The notes: generated by a model from the letters alone, not told the origin. Positions 26,354 through 35,916 are shown, numbered from the stretch's first letter. The stretch: 64,000 nt of DNA from Variovorax paradoxus (GCF_018614875.1 NZ_JAGGNW010000014.1:186001-250000), one strand, 5' to 3'. Made by a program: numbers and translations.

Positions 26354-27277
26354 ATGTCGCTCCGCCGCCTCAACCCGCCCCTCAACCTGCTGCGCGCTTT
26401 TTCCACCGTGGTGCGCTTCGGCGGCGTCTCGCGTGCCGCCGAGGCGCTGCACCTCACGCAGGGCGCGGTCAGCAAGCAGGTGCAGGAGCTGGAGCGCTGG
26501 ATCGGCGCGCCGCTGTTCGAGCGCAGCCGCAAGCGGCTGGCGCTCACGCCCGCGGGCGAGCGCTACGAGAAGGCCGTGCGCGCCATGCTCGCGCAGCTGG
26601 AGGCGGCCACGCTGGAATTCATCACCAGCGGCGACGGCGGCGGCGCGCTGCACCTGTCCGCCCTGCCCACCTTCGGCGCCAAGTGGCTGATTCCGCGCCT
26701 GCCCGATTTCCAGCGCCTGCATCCCCAGATCACGCTGCATTTCGTGCCCTTCGTGCACGGCTACGACTTCGAGCGGCCCGAGCTCGACTGCGCCATTCTG
26801 TTCGGCGACGGCCACTGGCCCGGCGCGCGCTCGCACTACCTGGCGGGACAGGACGTGGCGCTGATCGCGCCGCGCGCGCACCTGGCCGAAGCCGCCATCC
26901 GCACGCCGCAGGACGTGGCGCGCTGCACCTTGCTGCGCCACGTCACGGTGCCGCAGTCGTGGCTGCAATGGAGCGAGACGCACGGCGTGCGCGGGCTCGA
27001 TCCGCTGGCCGGCCCGCAGTTCGACCAGTTCCAGACCATGATCCGCGCGGTGATGGTGGGCATGGGCGTGGCGCTGGTGCCGCGCTGCCTGGTGCAGGAC
27101 GAAATCGCCTCCGGATTGGTCGACGAGCCGCTGCCGGGCGGCGGCTACCGCGGCAACCAGGGCTACTGGTTCTGCTACCCGGAGGGCCGCGGCCAGCTGG
27201 CCACGCTCGATCATTTCCGCCGCTGGCTGCTGGCCGAAGTCGACCGCGGCGCGGAAACGCCGCGGGCCGTCGCCTGA
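26354..27277 (+). CDS. LysR-family transcriptional regulator (GcvA-like branch)
   Basis: DNA-binding regulator of 307 residues. The N-terminal helix-turn-helix (about 8-67) shows AFSTVVRFGGVSRAAEALHL and TQGAVSKQVQELERWIGAPL; the two-lobed effector domain runs to about 295 (LHLSALPTFGAKWLIPRLPD at its start). Divergent placement next to the Bug-amidohydrolase operon is the standard arrangement for a LysR activator and its target. The inducer is presumably the Bug ligand, unknown. Confidence 0.9.
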   Translation: MSLRRLNPPLNLLRAFSTVVRFGGVSRAAEALHLTQGAVSKQVQELERWIGAPLFERSRKRLALTPAGERYEKAVRAMLAQLEAATLEFITSGDGGGALHLSALPTFGAKWLIPRLPDFQRLHPQITLHFVPFVHGYDFERPELDCAILFGDGHWPGARSHYLAGQDVALIAPRAHLAEAAIRTPQDVARCTLLRHVTVPQSWLQWSETHGVRGLDPLAGPQFDQFQTMIRAVMVGMGVALVPRCLVQDEIASGLVDEPLPGGGYRGNQGYWFCYPEGRGQLATLDHFRRWLLAEVDRGAETPRAVA

Positions 27278-27315
27278 CCGGCGCGGAGGATTCCCCCTCT
27301 GCCGACGCGTGGCGG

Positions 27316-28305
27316 CTACTCGGGCTTGGCGCCCGACGCCTTCACCGCGCTGCCCCAGCGCTGGATCTCGTTCGCCACGAAGCGGTCGAACTCGGCGCCC
27401 GTGGTGGGCGCGGGCTCGGAGCCCCGTTCGCGGATGAAGCGCGCCATCTGCTCGCTCTTCAGGATCTCGGTCACTTCCTGGTTCAGCCGCGCCGTGATCT
27501 CGCCCGGCGTGCCGCGCGGCGCCATCAGGCCGAGCCAGCCCACGGCTTCGAAGTCCCTGGTGCCGGCCACGCCGCTTTCGCGCACCGTGGGCACGTCGGG
27601 CAGCTGCGACGAGCGCTTGGCCGAGGTGACGGCCAGCGCAATCGCCCTGCCCGACTTGATGTGCGGCAGCGCGGCCGTCACCGAATCGACCATCAGCGGA
27701 ATCTGGTTGCCCAGGAAGTCCGACTGCGCCGGCCCGCTGCCGCGGTACGGAATGTGGGTGATGAAGACATGCGCGGCCGACTTGAACATCTCGCCCGACA
27801 GGTGCTGCGTGCCGCCGATGCCGGCGCTCGCATAGCTCAGCCTGCCGGGCTCCGCCCTGGCGCGCGCGGCCAGGTCGGCCATGCTGCGGATGCCGCTTTC
27901 CGGCGTGGCCAGGAACACCAGCGGCACCGTGGCGATGAGCGAAATGCCCACCAGGTCCTTGCGCGGGTCGAAGCCCGGCTTGGCGTAGAGCGTATGGTTC
28001 ACGGCCATCGCGCTGCCGGCCACCACCAGCGTGTAGCCGTCGGCCGGCGAGCGCACCACGAACTCAGTGCCGATGTTGCTGCCGGCGCCGGCCTTGTTGT
28101 CCACAATCACCGGCTGGCCCAGCCGCTTGCCGAGCTGTTCGGCCAGTGCGCGCGCGAAGATGTCGGTGGCCTGTCCCGGCGGGAAGGGCACCACCAGCTT
28201 CACGGGCCTGTCGGGCCACGCCGCGGCCTGCGCCAGGCCGCATGCGCCGGCAAGCAATGCCGCCGCGGCGAGCCCGATCGCGAAGTGCCTGCGCCGCGTG
28301 CTCAT
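27316..28305 (-). CDS. Bug-family substrate-binding protein overlapping the topB stop
   Basis: Periplasmic solute-binding protein of 329 residues. A signal peptide ([20 protein letters not shown]) is followed by [20 protein letters not shown] and [14 protein letters not shown]; the second loop is [18 protein letters not shown]. Its ATG overlaps the topB stop as ATGA (28302-28305), so it is translated from the topoisomerase message unless it has its own promoter. That partnership is functionally odd and may be accidental. It is convergent with the LysR gene. The ligand is unknown. Confidence 0.88.
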   Translation of the reverse strand: MSTRRRHFAIGLAAAALLAGACGLAQAAAWPDRPVKLVVPFPPGQATDIFARALAEQLGKRLGQPVIVDNKAGAGSNIGTEFVVRSPADGYTLVVAGSAMAVNHTLYAKPGFDPRKDLVGISLIATVPLVFLATPESGIRSMADLAARARAEPGRLSYASAGIGGTQHLSGEMFKSAAHVFITHIPYRGSGPAQSDFLGNQIPLMVDSVTAALPHIKSGRAIALAVTSAKRSSQLPDVPTVRESGVAGTRDFEAVGWLGLMAPRGTPGEITARLNQEVTEILKSEQMARFIRERGSEPAPTTGAEFDRFVANEIQRWGSAVKASGAKPE

Positions 28306-31250
28306 GGCGCCGACAGGTGCTTGCCCACGATGCCCGCGAGCTCGAACATCGTCACCTGGTCCTTGCCGAACACCGGCTTGAGCTTGGCGTCGGCATTGAT
28401 CGCGCGCTTGTTGGCCGCGTCCTGCAGGCCGTGGGCCTTGATGTAGTCCCAGAGCTTCTTGATGACCTCGGTGCGCGCCACCGGCTCGGCGCCGATCACC
28501 GCGGCCAGCGAGTCGCTGGGCTTCAGGCCCGCGCCGGGCTTGCGCGGCGCGGCGGCCTTCTTCGCGGCCGGCGCCTTTTTGGCGGCGGGCGTCTTCTTTG
28601 CCGCCACCTTCTTGGCCGCGGCCGTCTTGCCCGCCGGCGCGGCCTTGCCGAAGGTCTTGCGCGGCGGGAACTTGCTGCCGCCTTCGCGCGGCGCGAATTC
28701 GAAGGTCACCTTGCCCTCCTCGGCGTTCCATGTGAGGAAGGCCTTGAAGGCACGGCGCGTGCGCATGCTCACGAACTTGTCGAGCAGGTCGGTCTTGCCG
28801 GTGGCGAGCAGCTTTTCCATCTGCGCGCGCTCCACCGGCTGCTGCAGGATGATCTTGCCGGTCTTGAAGGTGCAGCTCGGCGTCGGCTGCGCGGTGGTGG
28901 GCACCGACTTCTCGCAGACGTAGTTGCTGCCATGCTCGAACACCGGCGCGCCGCACACCGGGCACGGGCCCACCGTGTCCTGCTCGCTGAAATCGACGAT
29001 CTCGCCGGTGTCGGCGTTCTTGTCGTCGCCGAAGTCGAACTCCAGCTTCCAGTTCTTCGCCTCTTCGTCGAACTTCAGGACGATCTCGGAAGTGAAGGGC
29101 CAGCCGGCCTTGGAGCGAAAGCCTTCCAGCGGGCCGATGTGCTTGTCGGCCAGCAGCGCCTCGGCTTCGGCCACTTCGAAAGTGCGCCCCGCCGGCGACT
29201 TGCCGAACGAGAAGCCGCAGGCGTCTTCGCCCGTGCCGCTCTTGCCGACGCAGCCGTAGCGGCGGTAGTTCTCCTTCACCACGCCGCCGCAGTTGGGGCA
29301 TGGCGTGGAAAGCGTGGCGTAGTCGCCCGGCACGGTGTCGCGGTCGTATTCCTTGGCCTTCTTGACGATGTGCTGCGTCATCTCGGCGATCTCGCGCATG
29401 AAGGCGTCGCGGCTCAGCGCGCCCTTCTCCATCTGCGCGAGCTTGTATTCCCACTCGCCCGTGAGCTCGGCCTTGGAGAGTTCTTCCACGCCCAGGCCGC
29501 GCAACAGCGTCATGAGCTGGAAGGCCTTGGCCGTGGGGATCAGCTCGCGGCCTTCGCGCAGCATGTATTTCTCGGTGATCAGGCCTTCGATGGTGGCTGC
29601 GCGCGTGGCTGGCGTGCCGAGGCCCTTTTCCTGCATGGCCTCGCGCAGCTCGTCGTCGTCGATGGTCTTGCCGGCGCCTTCCATGGCGCCCAGCAGCGTG
29701 GCTTCCGAATAGCGCGCCGGCGGCCGGGTCTTCAGCGCCTTCGGGTCGGCCGATTCGGTCTTCACCGTCTCGCCCGGCTTCACCACCACCAGGTTCTTGC
29801 CGTCCTTTTCATCGTCGTCGTTGACGGCTTCCTTGCCCCAGATCGCCAGCCAGCCCGGCTTGACCAGCACCTTGCCGTCGCTGCGGAAGGGGTACTTCTT
29901 GCCGCCAGCCTCCACGGTGCTGATGCGGGTGGTCACCTGGAATTCGGCGCTCGGGAAGAACACCGACATGAAGCGGCGCACCACGAAGTCGTAGAGCTTC
30001 TGCTCGGCGTCGGAGAGCCCGCTCGGCGCCTGCAGCGTCGGGATGATGGCAAAGTGGTCCGACACCTTGGCGTTGTCGAAGATGCGCTTGTTCGGCTTCA
30101 CGTAGCTGCCGTCGACCGCCTGCTGCGCGAAGGGCGCGAGGTGCTTCATGCCGCTGTCGGCGAGCATCTTCATGGTGTCCTTCACCACCGGCAGGTAGTC
30201 CTCGGGCAGCGCACGCGAGTCGGTCCGCGGATAGGTCAGCGCCTTGTGGCGTTCGTACAGGCTCTGCGCCAGCGCCAGCGTGGTCTTGGCGGAGAAGCCG
30301 AAGCGGCCGTTGGCCTCGCGCTGCAGCGAGGTCAGGTCGAACAGCATCGGCGAGGCCTGCGTGGTGGGCTTGCTTTCCTCGGTGACGGTGGCGGGCTTGC
30401 CGCGCGCCGCATCGGCGATCTCGCGGGCCTCGCGCTCGCTCCATACGCGGTCGGCGCGAATCTCGGCATCGGCCACGCCGTCGGGGCCCGGCGGCGGCTT
30501 CTTGAAGTTCGCGTCGAACCACTTGCCGGGGTACTGGCCGGCCTCGGCCTGGAACGCGCCGTGAATTTCCCAGTAGTCGCGGCTGACGAATTTGCGGATT
30601 TTTTCCTCGCGCTCGACCACCACGGAGAGCGTGGGCGTCTGCACGCGGCCCACGGTTGTCAGAAAGAAACCGCCGTCGCGCGAATTGAACGCGGTCATGG
30701 CGCGCGTGCCGTTGATGCCCACCAGCCAGTCGGCCTCCGAGCGCGAGCGCGCGGCATCGGCCAGGCCCTGCATCTGCTTTTCGGTGCGCAGCGCGTCGAA
30801 GCCGTCGCGGATGGCCTGCGGCGTCATCGACTGCAGCCACAGGCGCTTCACCGGCTTGTTCAGGCCGGTCTTGCCGCCCGCGTACTGCTCGATCAGGCGG
30901 AAGATCAGCTCGCCCTCGCGGCCCGCGTCGCAGGCGTTGATGAGCTGGGTCACGTCCTTGCGCTTGGCCTGCTTGACCACGGCGTTCAGGCGCGTCTTTG
31001 TCTTGTCGACCGGCTTCAGGTCGAAGTGAGGGGGAATCACCGGCAGGTTCGCGAAGCTCCACTTGCCGCGCTTGACGTCGAACTCCTCGGGCGCCTGGAT
31101 CTCGACCAGGTGGCCGACAGCGCTGGTCACGACATAGCTGTCGTTCTCGAAATGCTCGTCATGCTTGTCGAACTTGCCGGCCACCGGCGTGAGGGCACGG
31201 ACGATGTCCTGTGCCACCGACGGCTTTTCTGCGATTACCAAGGTCTTCAT
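28302..31250 (-). CDS. topB: DNA topoisomerase III with H1-like linker and C-terminal SWIB domain
   Basis: Type IA topoisomerase, 982 residues versus about 650 for E. coli TopB. The TOPRIM domain begins [19 protein letters not shown] and contains [15 protein letters not shown]; the active-site tyrosine lies in [13 protein letters not shown] (about residue 345). Zinc-finger-like cysteine sets follow ([10 protein letters not shown] with [33 protein letters not shown]). About residues 865-905 form a Lys/Ala/Pro linker ([20 protein letters not shown]) like histone H1 tails. The last about 75 residues are a SWIB domain ([30 protein letters not shown]), otherwise known from chromatin remodellers, chlamydial topoisomerases and some betaproteobacteria. 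Confidence 0.93.
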   Translation of the reverse strand: MKTLVIAEKPSVAQDIVRALTPVAGKFDKHDEHFENDSYVVTSAVGHLVEIQAPEEFDVKRGKWSFANLPVIPPHFDLKPVDKTKTRLNAVVKQAKRKDVTQLINACDAGREGELIFRLIEQYAGGKTGLNKPVKRLWLQSMTPQAIRDGFDALRTEKQMQGLADAARSRSEADWLVGINGTRAMTAFNSRDGGFFLTTVGRVQTPTLSVVVEREEKIRKFVSRDYWEIHGAFQAEAGQYPGKWFDANFKKPPPGPDGVADAEIRADRVWSEREAREIADAARGKPATVTEESKPTTQASPMLFDLTSLQREANGRFGFSAKTTLALAQSLYERHKALTYPRTDSRALPEDYLPVVKDTMKMLADSGMKHLAPFAQQAVDGSYVKPNKRIFDNAKVSDHFAIIPTLQAPSGLSDAEQKLYDFVVRRFMSVFFPSAEFQVTTRISTVEAGGKKYPFRSDGKVLVKPGWLAIWGKEAVNDDDEKDGKNLVVVKPGETVKTESADPKALKTRPPARYSEATLLGAMEGAGKTIDDDELREAMQEKGLGTPATRAATIEGLITEKYMLREGRELIPTAKAFQLMTLLRGLGVEELSKAELTGEWEYKLAQMEKGALSRDAFMREIAEMTQHIVKKAKEYDRDTVPGDYATLSTPCPNCGGVVKENYRRYGCVGKSGTGEDACGFSFGKSPAGRTFEVAEAEALLADKHIGPLEGFRSKAGWPFTSEIVLKFDEEAKNWKLEFDFGDDKNADTGEIVDFSEQDTVGPCPVCGAPVFEHGSNYVCEKSVPTTAQPTPSCTFKTGKIILQQPVERAQMEKLLATGKTDLLDKFVSMRTRRAFKAFLTWNAEEGKVTFEFAPREGGSKFPPRKTFGKAAPAGKTAAAKKVAAKKTPAAKKAPAAKKAAAPRKPGAGLKPSDSLAAVIGAEPVARTEVIKKLWDYIKAHGLQDAANKRAINADAKLKPVFGKDQVTMFELAGIVGKHLSAP

Positions 31251-31283
31251 CAACAATTCCTAAAAGAGTTCAGCCGGCGCCGA

Positions 31284-31319
31284 GCCGCCTCAAGGCGGCC
31301 CGCGGCCCCCCTGGGGGCC
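31284..31319. repeat. Tandem GC hairpins in the topB-SET intergenic region
   Basis: Two adjacent perfect hairpins: GCCGCC-tcaa-GGCGGC (31284-31299) and GGCCCCC-ct-GGGGGCC (31304-31319). No T-tract follows on either strand, so they are not typical terminators. Similar paired hairpins are, from memory, a common intergenic repeat in Comamonadaceae. Confidence 0.6.
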
Positions 31320-31339
31320 ACATACAATCTGCGGCTTCC

Positions 31340-31374
31340 CGCGTGCACACGCGCACACGCGCATGTGTGCATAT
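31340..31374. other. 35-bp perfect alternating purine-pyrimidine tract (possible Z-DNA)
   Basis: Every step from 31340 to 31374 alternates pyrimidine and purine, mostly CG, CA/TG and GC steps (for example GCGCACACGCGCATGTGTGC). Such tracts flip to left-handed DNA under negative supercoiling. It lies between the divergent topB and SET genes, 21 bp before the SET start. Confidence 0.7.
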
Positions 31375-31395
31375 TCAAACTAACAGACTTCGGCG

Positions 31396-32016
31396 ATGCC
31401 TTCCAAAAACCCCATTTCCGGCGGCCGCCGCATTCAGACGCGGCGCTCCACCGTCCATGGCAACGGCGTGTTCGCCGTCCAGGATCTGGCGGAAGGCGAG
31501 ACGCTGATCGAATACAAGGGCGAGGTCATCAGCTGGAAAGAGGCGCTGCGCCGCCATCCGCACGACCCGGCCCAGCCGAACCACACCTTCTACTTCCACA
31601 TCGACGACGGGCGCGTGATCGACGGCAACGTCGACGGCAACGCCGCCCGCTGGATCAATCATTCGTGCGAGCCGAACTGCGAGGCCGACGAGGTCGATGG
31701 GCGCGTTTATATCAAGGCGCTGCGCAACATCGCCGCAGGCGAAGAGCTCAACTACGACTACGGCCTGATCATCGACGAGCCCTACACGCCGAAACTGCTG
31801 TCCGAGTTTCCCTGCTGGTGCGGCTCCGAGAAGTGCCGCGGCACGCTGCTGACGCCCAAGGACGAGGAAGAAGAAGCAAAGAAAAAGAAGAAGGCCAAGA
31901 AGAAAGCCGAAAAGAAAAAGGCCGAGAAGAAGGAAGCCAGAAAGGCCGACAAGAAAGCCGAAGAAAAGAAGGCCGAAAAGAAAAAGTCCAAGAAGGACAA
32001 GGGCGACAGGGCCTGA
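31396..32016 (+). CDS. SET-domain protein with lysine-rich C-terminal tail
   Basis: Predicted protein-lysine methyltransferase of 206 residues using S-adenosylmethionine. The SET core (about 10-135) has all the key motifs: GVFAVQDLAEGETLIEYKGE, RWINHSCEPNCEAD (the NHSC cofactor knot) and GEELNYDYGL with the catalytic Tyr. A post-SET zinc site FPCWCGSEKCRGTL follows. The last about 53 residues hold some 25 lysines mixed with Ala and Glu, like a histone H1 tail and possibly a self-substrate. It is divergent from the SWIB-tailed topoisomerase. SET proteins are mostly eukaryotic; bacterial ones occur in chlamydiae, some pathogens and betaproteobacteria. Confidence 0.92.
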   Translation: MPSKNPISGGRRIQTRRSTVHGNGVFAVQDLAEGETLIEYKGEVISWKEALRRHPHDPAQPNHTFYFHIDDGRVIDGNVDGNAARWINHSCEPNCEADEVDGRVYIKALRNIAAGEELNYDYGLIIDEPYTPKLLSEFPCWCGSEKCRGTLLTPKDEEEEAKKKKKAKKKAEKKKAEKKEARKADKKAEEKKAEKKKSKKDKGDRA

Positions 32017-32020
32017 GCCC

Positions 32021-32860
32021 ATGAACACCACGGCCGCCTGGTTCGAAGACCGGATCGCCGCGGCGGTGGCGCCGCTGCTGCCCGGCTTCGGGGTCGAGGC
32101 CGTGGCCGAGATCGATTCGACCAATACCGAGCTGATGCGCCGCGCGCGCGCCGGCCGCATTGAACCGGTGCTGCTGGTGGCCGAGCGCCAGACCGCGGGG
32201 CGCGGCCGGCTCGGCCGGGCCTGGCAGAGCGCGCAGCAAAGCGACGAAAAAAAAGCCGCGGCCTCCCTCACCTTCTCGCTGGGCCTGCCGCTCGCGCCGC
32301 GCGACTGGACCGGCCTCTCGCTGGCCGTGGGCGTCAGCGTGGCGGAAAGCCTCGATCCCTCGGGCGCGGCGAAGGTCGCGCTCAAGTGGCCCAACGACCT
32401 GTGGGTGAACGACCGCAAACTGGCCGGCATTCTGATCGAAACCGCCATGCCGCATGCGGGCCGCGCCGACGCGCCGGCCCCGCCGCGCTATCTGGTGATC
32501 GGCATCGGCATCAACATCGGCCCGCGCGAAGCCGATGGCATGCGCACCCCGCCGGCGTGGCTGCGCCAATGGCGCCCCGATGCCACCGCGCCCGAAGTGC
32601 TCGCCGAACTGGCCGCGCCGCTGGTGCGCAGCGTGCAGGCTTTCGAGGCACAGAGCTTCGCGCCCTTTGCCGAGCGCTTCGCCGCACGCGACGCATTGCG
32701 CGGGCGGGAAGTCCAGCTCAGCGATGGCAGCGTCGGCCTGTGCGAAGGCGTGGCCTGGGGCGGCGAGCTCCAGGTGCGAACGGCCGACGGGCTGCAGCTG
32801 ATCTCGAGCGACGAGGTCAGCGTGCGCCCGCGCGGCATGGCGTTCCGAGGTCGGCCATGA
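32021..32860 (+). CDS. birA: Biotin--[acetyl-CoA-carboxylase] ligase, no DNA-binding domain
   Basis: Cytoplasmic enzyme attaching biotin to the carboxyl carrier protein via biotinyl-AMP; 279 residues. Motifs are IDSTNTELMRRARAG, ERQTAGRGRLGRAW (the biotin/ATP loop), LKWPNDLWVNDRKLAGILIE and VIGIGINIG. The N-terminal winged helix of E. coli BirA is absent, so it should be a ligase without repressor function. A DEKKAAAS insertion follows the loop, which is slightly unusual. It starts 4 bp after the SET gene, so the two are probably co-transcribed. Confidence 0.93.
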   Translation: MNTTAAWFEDRIAAAVAPLLPGFGVEAVAEIDSTNTELMRRARAGRIEPVLLVAERQTAGRGRLGRAWQSAQQSDEKKAAASLTFSLGLPLAPRDWTGLSLAVGVSVAESLDPSGAAKVALKWPNDLWVNDRKLAGILIETAMPHAGRADAPAPPRYLVIGIGINIGPREADGMRTPPAWLRQWRPDATAPEVLAELAAPLVRSVQAFEAQSFAPFAERFAARDALRGREVQLSDGSVGLCEGVAWGGELQVRTADGLQLISSDEVSVRPRGMAFRGRP

Positions 32861-33045
32861 AGCTGCGCCTGGTGCTGGTTGCCCTGCTCATTGCCAACCT
32901 TGGCTACTGGCTGTGGTCGCGCGGCGACCTTGCCGGCGTCGGCCTGGCGCCGGCGGGATTCAACGAGCGCGAACCGCAGCGCCTCGCGCGCCAGGTTCAT
33001 CCCGATTGGCTCCAGATCCGCAAGGACGCCAAGGGCGCACCCTGA
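32857..33045 (+). CDS. Small membrane-anchored hypothetical protein, 62 residues
   Basis: Overlaps the birA stop by ATGA and is therefore translationally coupled to it. One N-terminal membrane segment (MKLRLVLVALLIANLGYWLW) is followed by a short polar domain ending DWLQIRKDAKGAP. The position after birA and the shape recall the membrane-anchor start of SPOR-type cell-division proteins, but no SPOR domain is present. It may be a truncated or minimal member; the function is unknown. Confidence 0.7.
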   Translation: MKLRLVLVALLIANLGYWLWSRGDLAGVGLAPAGFNEREPQRLARQVHPDWLQIRKDAKGAP

Positions 33046-33060
33046 ACCTGCCGCTGCGTT

Positions 33061-34506
33061 TCAGGGCGCGGTTTCTTCGCCCTCGAAGCGCACCGTGAAG
33101 CGCGCCCCCGGCGGCTTCTGGCCCGGATGCGCATCCTCGAGCTTCACCAGCGCATGGTGCTGGTTGGCAATCTCGCGCACGATCGGCAGGCCCAGCCCCG
33201 AGCCGTCGGCTTCGTTGCCGAGCACGCGGTAGAACGGCTCGAACACCAGCTCGCGGTCGGCCTCCGCAATGCCCGGCCCGTTGTCCTCCACCTGCAGCAG
33301 CACCACGTGGCCGAACGGGTCGGCCAGCACGCGCGCGGTGATCACGCCGGGGCGCTCTTCAGTCGACGGCGTGTAGTTGATCGCGTTGTCGACCAGGTTG
33401 CGCACCAGCTCCTTCAGCAGGGTCGGATTGCCTTCGAGCACCACGCCCGGCGCGCCCGCCTCGGCGCCGTCGTAGCCCAGGTCGATGCGCTTCTCGATCG
33501 CACGCGGCACCGCCTCGCGCACCACCTCGATGGTGAGCCGCGCCAGGTCGCAGGGCTGGCGGCCGGTGCCGGCGCCGGTGCTTTCGGCGCGCGCGAGCGA
33601 GAGCAGCTGGTTCACCGTGTGGGTGGCGCGCACGCTGGCGCGGCCGATCTGCTTGAGCGACTGCTTGAGCTCGTCGGCATTGGCGCCCTCGCGCTGCGCC
33701 AGGTCGGCCTGCATGCGCAGGCCCGCGAGCGGCGTCTTGAGCTGGTGCGCCGCATCGGCCAGGAAGCGCTTTTGCGTGTGGATCGAATCGTTGAGCTTGA
33801 CGAGCAGCTCGTTGACCGACGACACCAGCGGCACCACTTCCAGCGGCACCGACGATTCGTCCAGCGGGCTCAGGTCGCCCGGGCGCCGCTCGCGGATGCG
33901 CGCCTCGACCACCGACAGCGGCTTGATGCCGCGCACCAGCGCCAGCCAGATCAGCAGCACCGCCAGCGGCAGGATCGCGAACTGCGGCAGCAGCACGCCC
34001 TTGATGATCTCGGTGGCCAGCACCGACTGCTTCTCGCGCGTTTCGGCCACCTGCAGCAGCGCCGGTTCCGCGTTGCTGTCGGGGCCGGGGAGCCACAGCG
34101 AGGCCACGCGAACCGACTTGCCGCGCATCTCGCCGTTGCGCAGCGTGACCACGCCGGGGACCGGGGGCTCGTCGGTGTTGGGGTGCGGCACGTCCGGCTC
34201 GCCGCTGAGCAGCGTGCCGTGGCTGTCGAGCACCTGGTAGTAGACGCGGTCGGCGCCGTCGGCCCGCAGGATCTCGCGCGCCGGCTGCGGCAGCACGAAC
34301 TGCGTCTGCCCCTGCTGCACCGTGACCAGCCGCGCCAGCGTCTGCACGTTGTACTCGAGCGCGCGGTCGAAGGGTGCATTGGCAATGCCCTGCGCCACCA
34401 GCCAGGTCACGCCGATGCTCACCGGCACCAGCAGCAAGAGCGGCGTGAGCATCCAGTCGAGGATCTCGCCGAACAGGGAGCGCTGCGCGCGCTGGAAGAG
34501 TTTCAA
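33061..34506 (-). CDS. Sensor histidine kinase, TctE/QseC-like
   Basis: Inner-membrane two-component sensor of 481 residues. Membrane segments near residues 17-35 and 175-195 flank a periplasmic sensing domain (about 36-172, with VYYQVLDSHGTLLSGEPD). A HAMP region, the phosphoacceptor His254 in FLADAAHQLKTPLAGL, and an ATPase domain follow with N box (VRNLVDNAINYTP), G1 (VEDNGPGI) and G2 (GSGLGLPIV). Its partner regulator lies immediately upstream on the same strand (34549). TctE relatives sense tricarboxylates, but no tctCBA operon is present. Confidence 0.9.
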   Translation of the reverse strand: MKLFQRAQRSLFGEILDWMLTPLLLLVPVSIGVTWLVAQGIANAPFDRALEYNVQTLARLVTVQQGQTQFVLPQPAREILRADGADRVYYQVLDSHGTLLSGEPDVPHPNTDEPPVPGVVTLRNGEMRGKSVRVASLWLPGPDSNAEPALLQVAETREKQSVLATEIIKGVLLPQFAILPLAVLLIWLALVRGIKPLSVVEARIRERRPGDLSPLDESSVPLEVVPLVSSVNELLVKLNDSIHTQKRFLADAAHQLKTPLAGLRMQADLAQREGANADELKQSLKQIGRASVRATHTVNQLLSLARAESTGAGTGRQPCDLARLTIEVVREAVPRAIEKRIDLGYDGAEAGAPGVVLEGNPTLLKELVRNLVDNAINYTPSTEERPGVITARVLADPFGHVVLLQVEDNGPGIAEADRELVFEPFYRVLGNEADGSGLGLPIVREIANQHHALVKLEDAHPGQKPPGARFTVRFEGEETAP

Positions 34507-34548
34507 AGAGCTTGCCCGGTCTACGCGAACGACGTGCCGCGCATCAAG

Positions 34549-35220
<672 letters not shown>

Positions 35221-35284
35221 AGCCACCTCCGGCCGGTTCGGGCGCCGCGCCGGCGCCGCGTTCACATATGTCTCTCTGCCGAGT

Positions 35285-35770
35285 CTAGCCCGCCGTATAG
35301 GCTTCGAGACCGATGGTTACCACGGTGGCGACCTCATTGCCCACGCTGGCGCGGAATTCGCGCTCGGCCTGCGTCACCGCGCTGCGGAAGGCGTCGAGCC
35401 ACGCCAGCCCGTCGGCGGTGAAGAGCACGCGCCGCGCCCGCGCGTCGAGCGGGTCGGGCCCGCGCGTGACCAGGCCCCAGGCCTCGCACTGGTCCACCAA
35501 TGCGCCCATCGCCTGCTTGGTCATGCCGGCGCGCCCGGCCAGCTCGGTCAGGCGCGAGCCTTCGCGCGCCAGGTGCCGCGTGATGTGGACGTGCGCGGCG
35601 CTCACCTGGGCGCGCGCCGCGAGGTTCGACAGCGCCAGCGGCACGTCGACGTCGTGCGCCATCAGCTCCAGCACGCGCTCGTCGAAGCGGCGCATCGCAT
35701 GGCCCAGCAGGCGGCCCAGGTGGGTTTGCCGCCAAGCGTCGGAGTCGGTCGGAAAAGCGGTTTCGGCCAT
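35285..35770 (-). CDS. MarR-family transcriptional regulator
   Basis: Winged-helix regulator of 161 residues. The recognition region reads GSRLTELAGRAGMTKQAMGA, followed by the wing DARARRVLFTADGLAWLDAF. It is divergent from recA and about 64 bp before the response regulator on the same strand, which it may share. MarR proteins typically repress their own promoter and answer small phenolic or oxidant ligands; none is indicated here. Confidence 0.87.
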   Translation of the reverse strand: MAETAFPTDSDAWRQTHLGRLLGHAMRRFDERVLELMAHDVDVPLALSNLAARAQVSAAHVHITRHLAREGSRLTELAGRAGMTKQAMGALVDQCEAWGLVTRGPDPLDARARRVLFTADGLAWLDAFRSAVTQAEREFRASVGNEVATVVTIGLEAYTAG

Positions 35771-35806
35771 TCTTCAAATGGTAAAGCAAACTGACCAAAA
35801 AATGGG

Positions 35807-35851
35807 TTTACTCAAATCCATCAGCCTCTACACTACTGTTTAAGCATCCAG
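35807..35851 (+). promoter_or_regulatory. recA promoter and LexA (SOS) box
   Basis: A -35-like TTTACT (35807-35812) and -10-like TACACT (35829-35834) are separated by 16 bp. Directly behind them is CTGTTTAAGCATCCAG (35836-35851), which fits the CTG-N10-CAG LexA pattern and would cover the transcription start. A strong AAGGAGAT lies at 35903-35910 before the recA ATG. Confidence 0.65.
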
Positions 35852-35916
35852 CCTGTAATTAAAATCAGATGGACCGCAACCACACACAAACCGTTGATTT
35901 TCAAGGAGATTTCCAC

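Noticed and set aside
31840..32010. Lysine-rich tail as a frameshift artefact of the SET gene
   Set aside because: The frame continues with normal Lys/Ala/Glu codons to a stop, and birA starts correctly 4 bp later. The tail appears genuine.
28146..32024. Very long open frame (about 1290 codons) on the plus strand across topB
   Set aside because: It is antisense to topB for almost its whole length. The translation is low-complexity (Arg/His/Leu-rich) without domains, a normal by-product of GC-rich codon bias.
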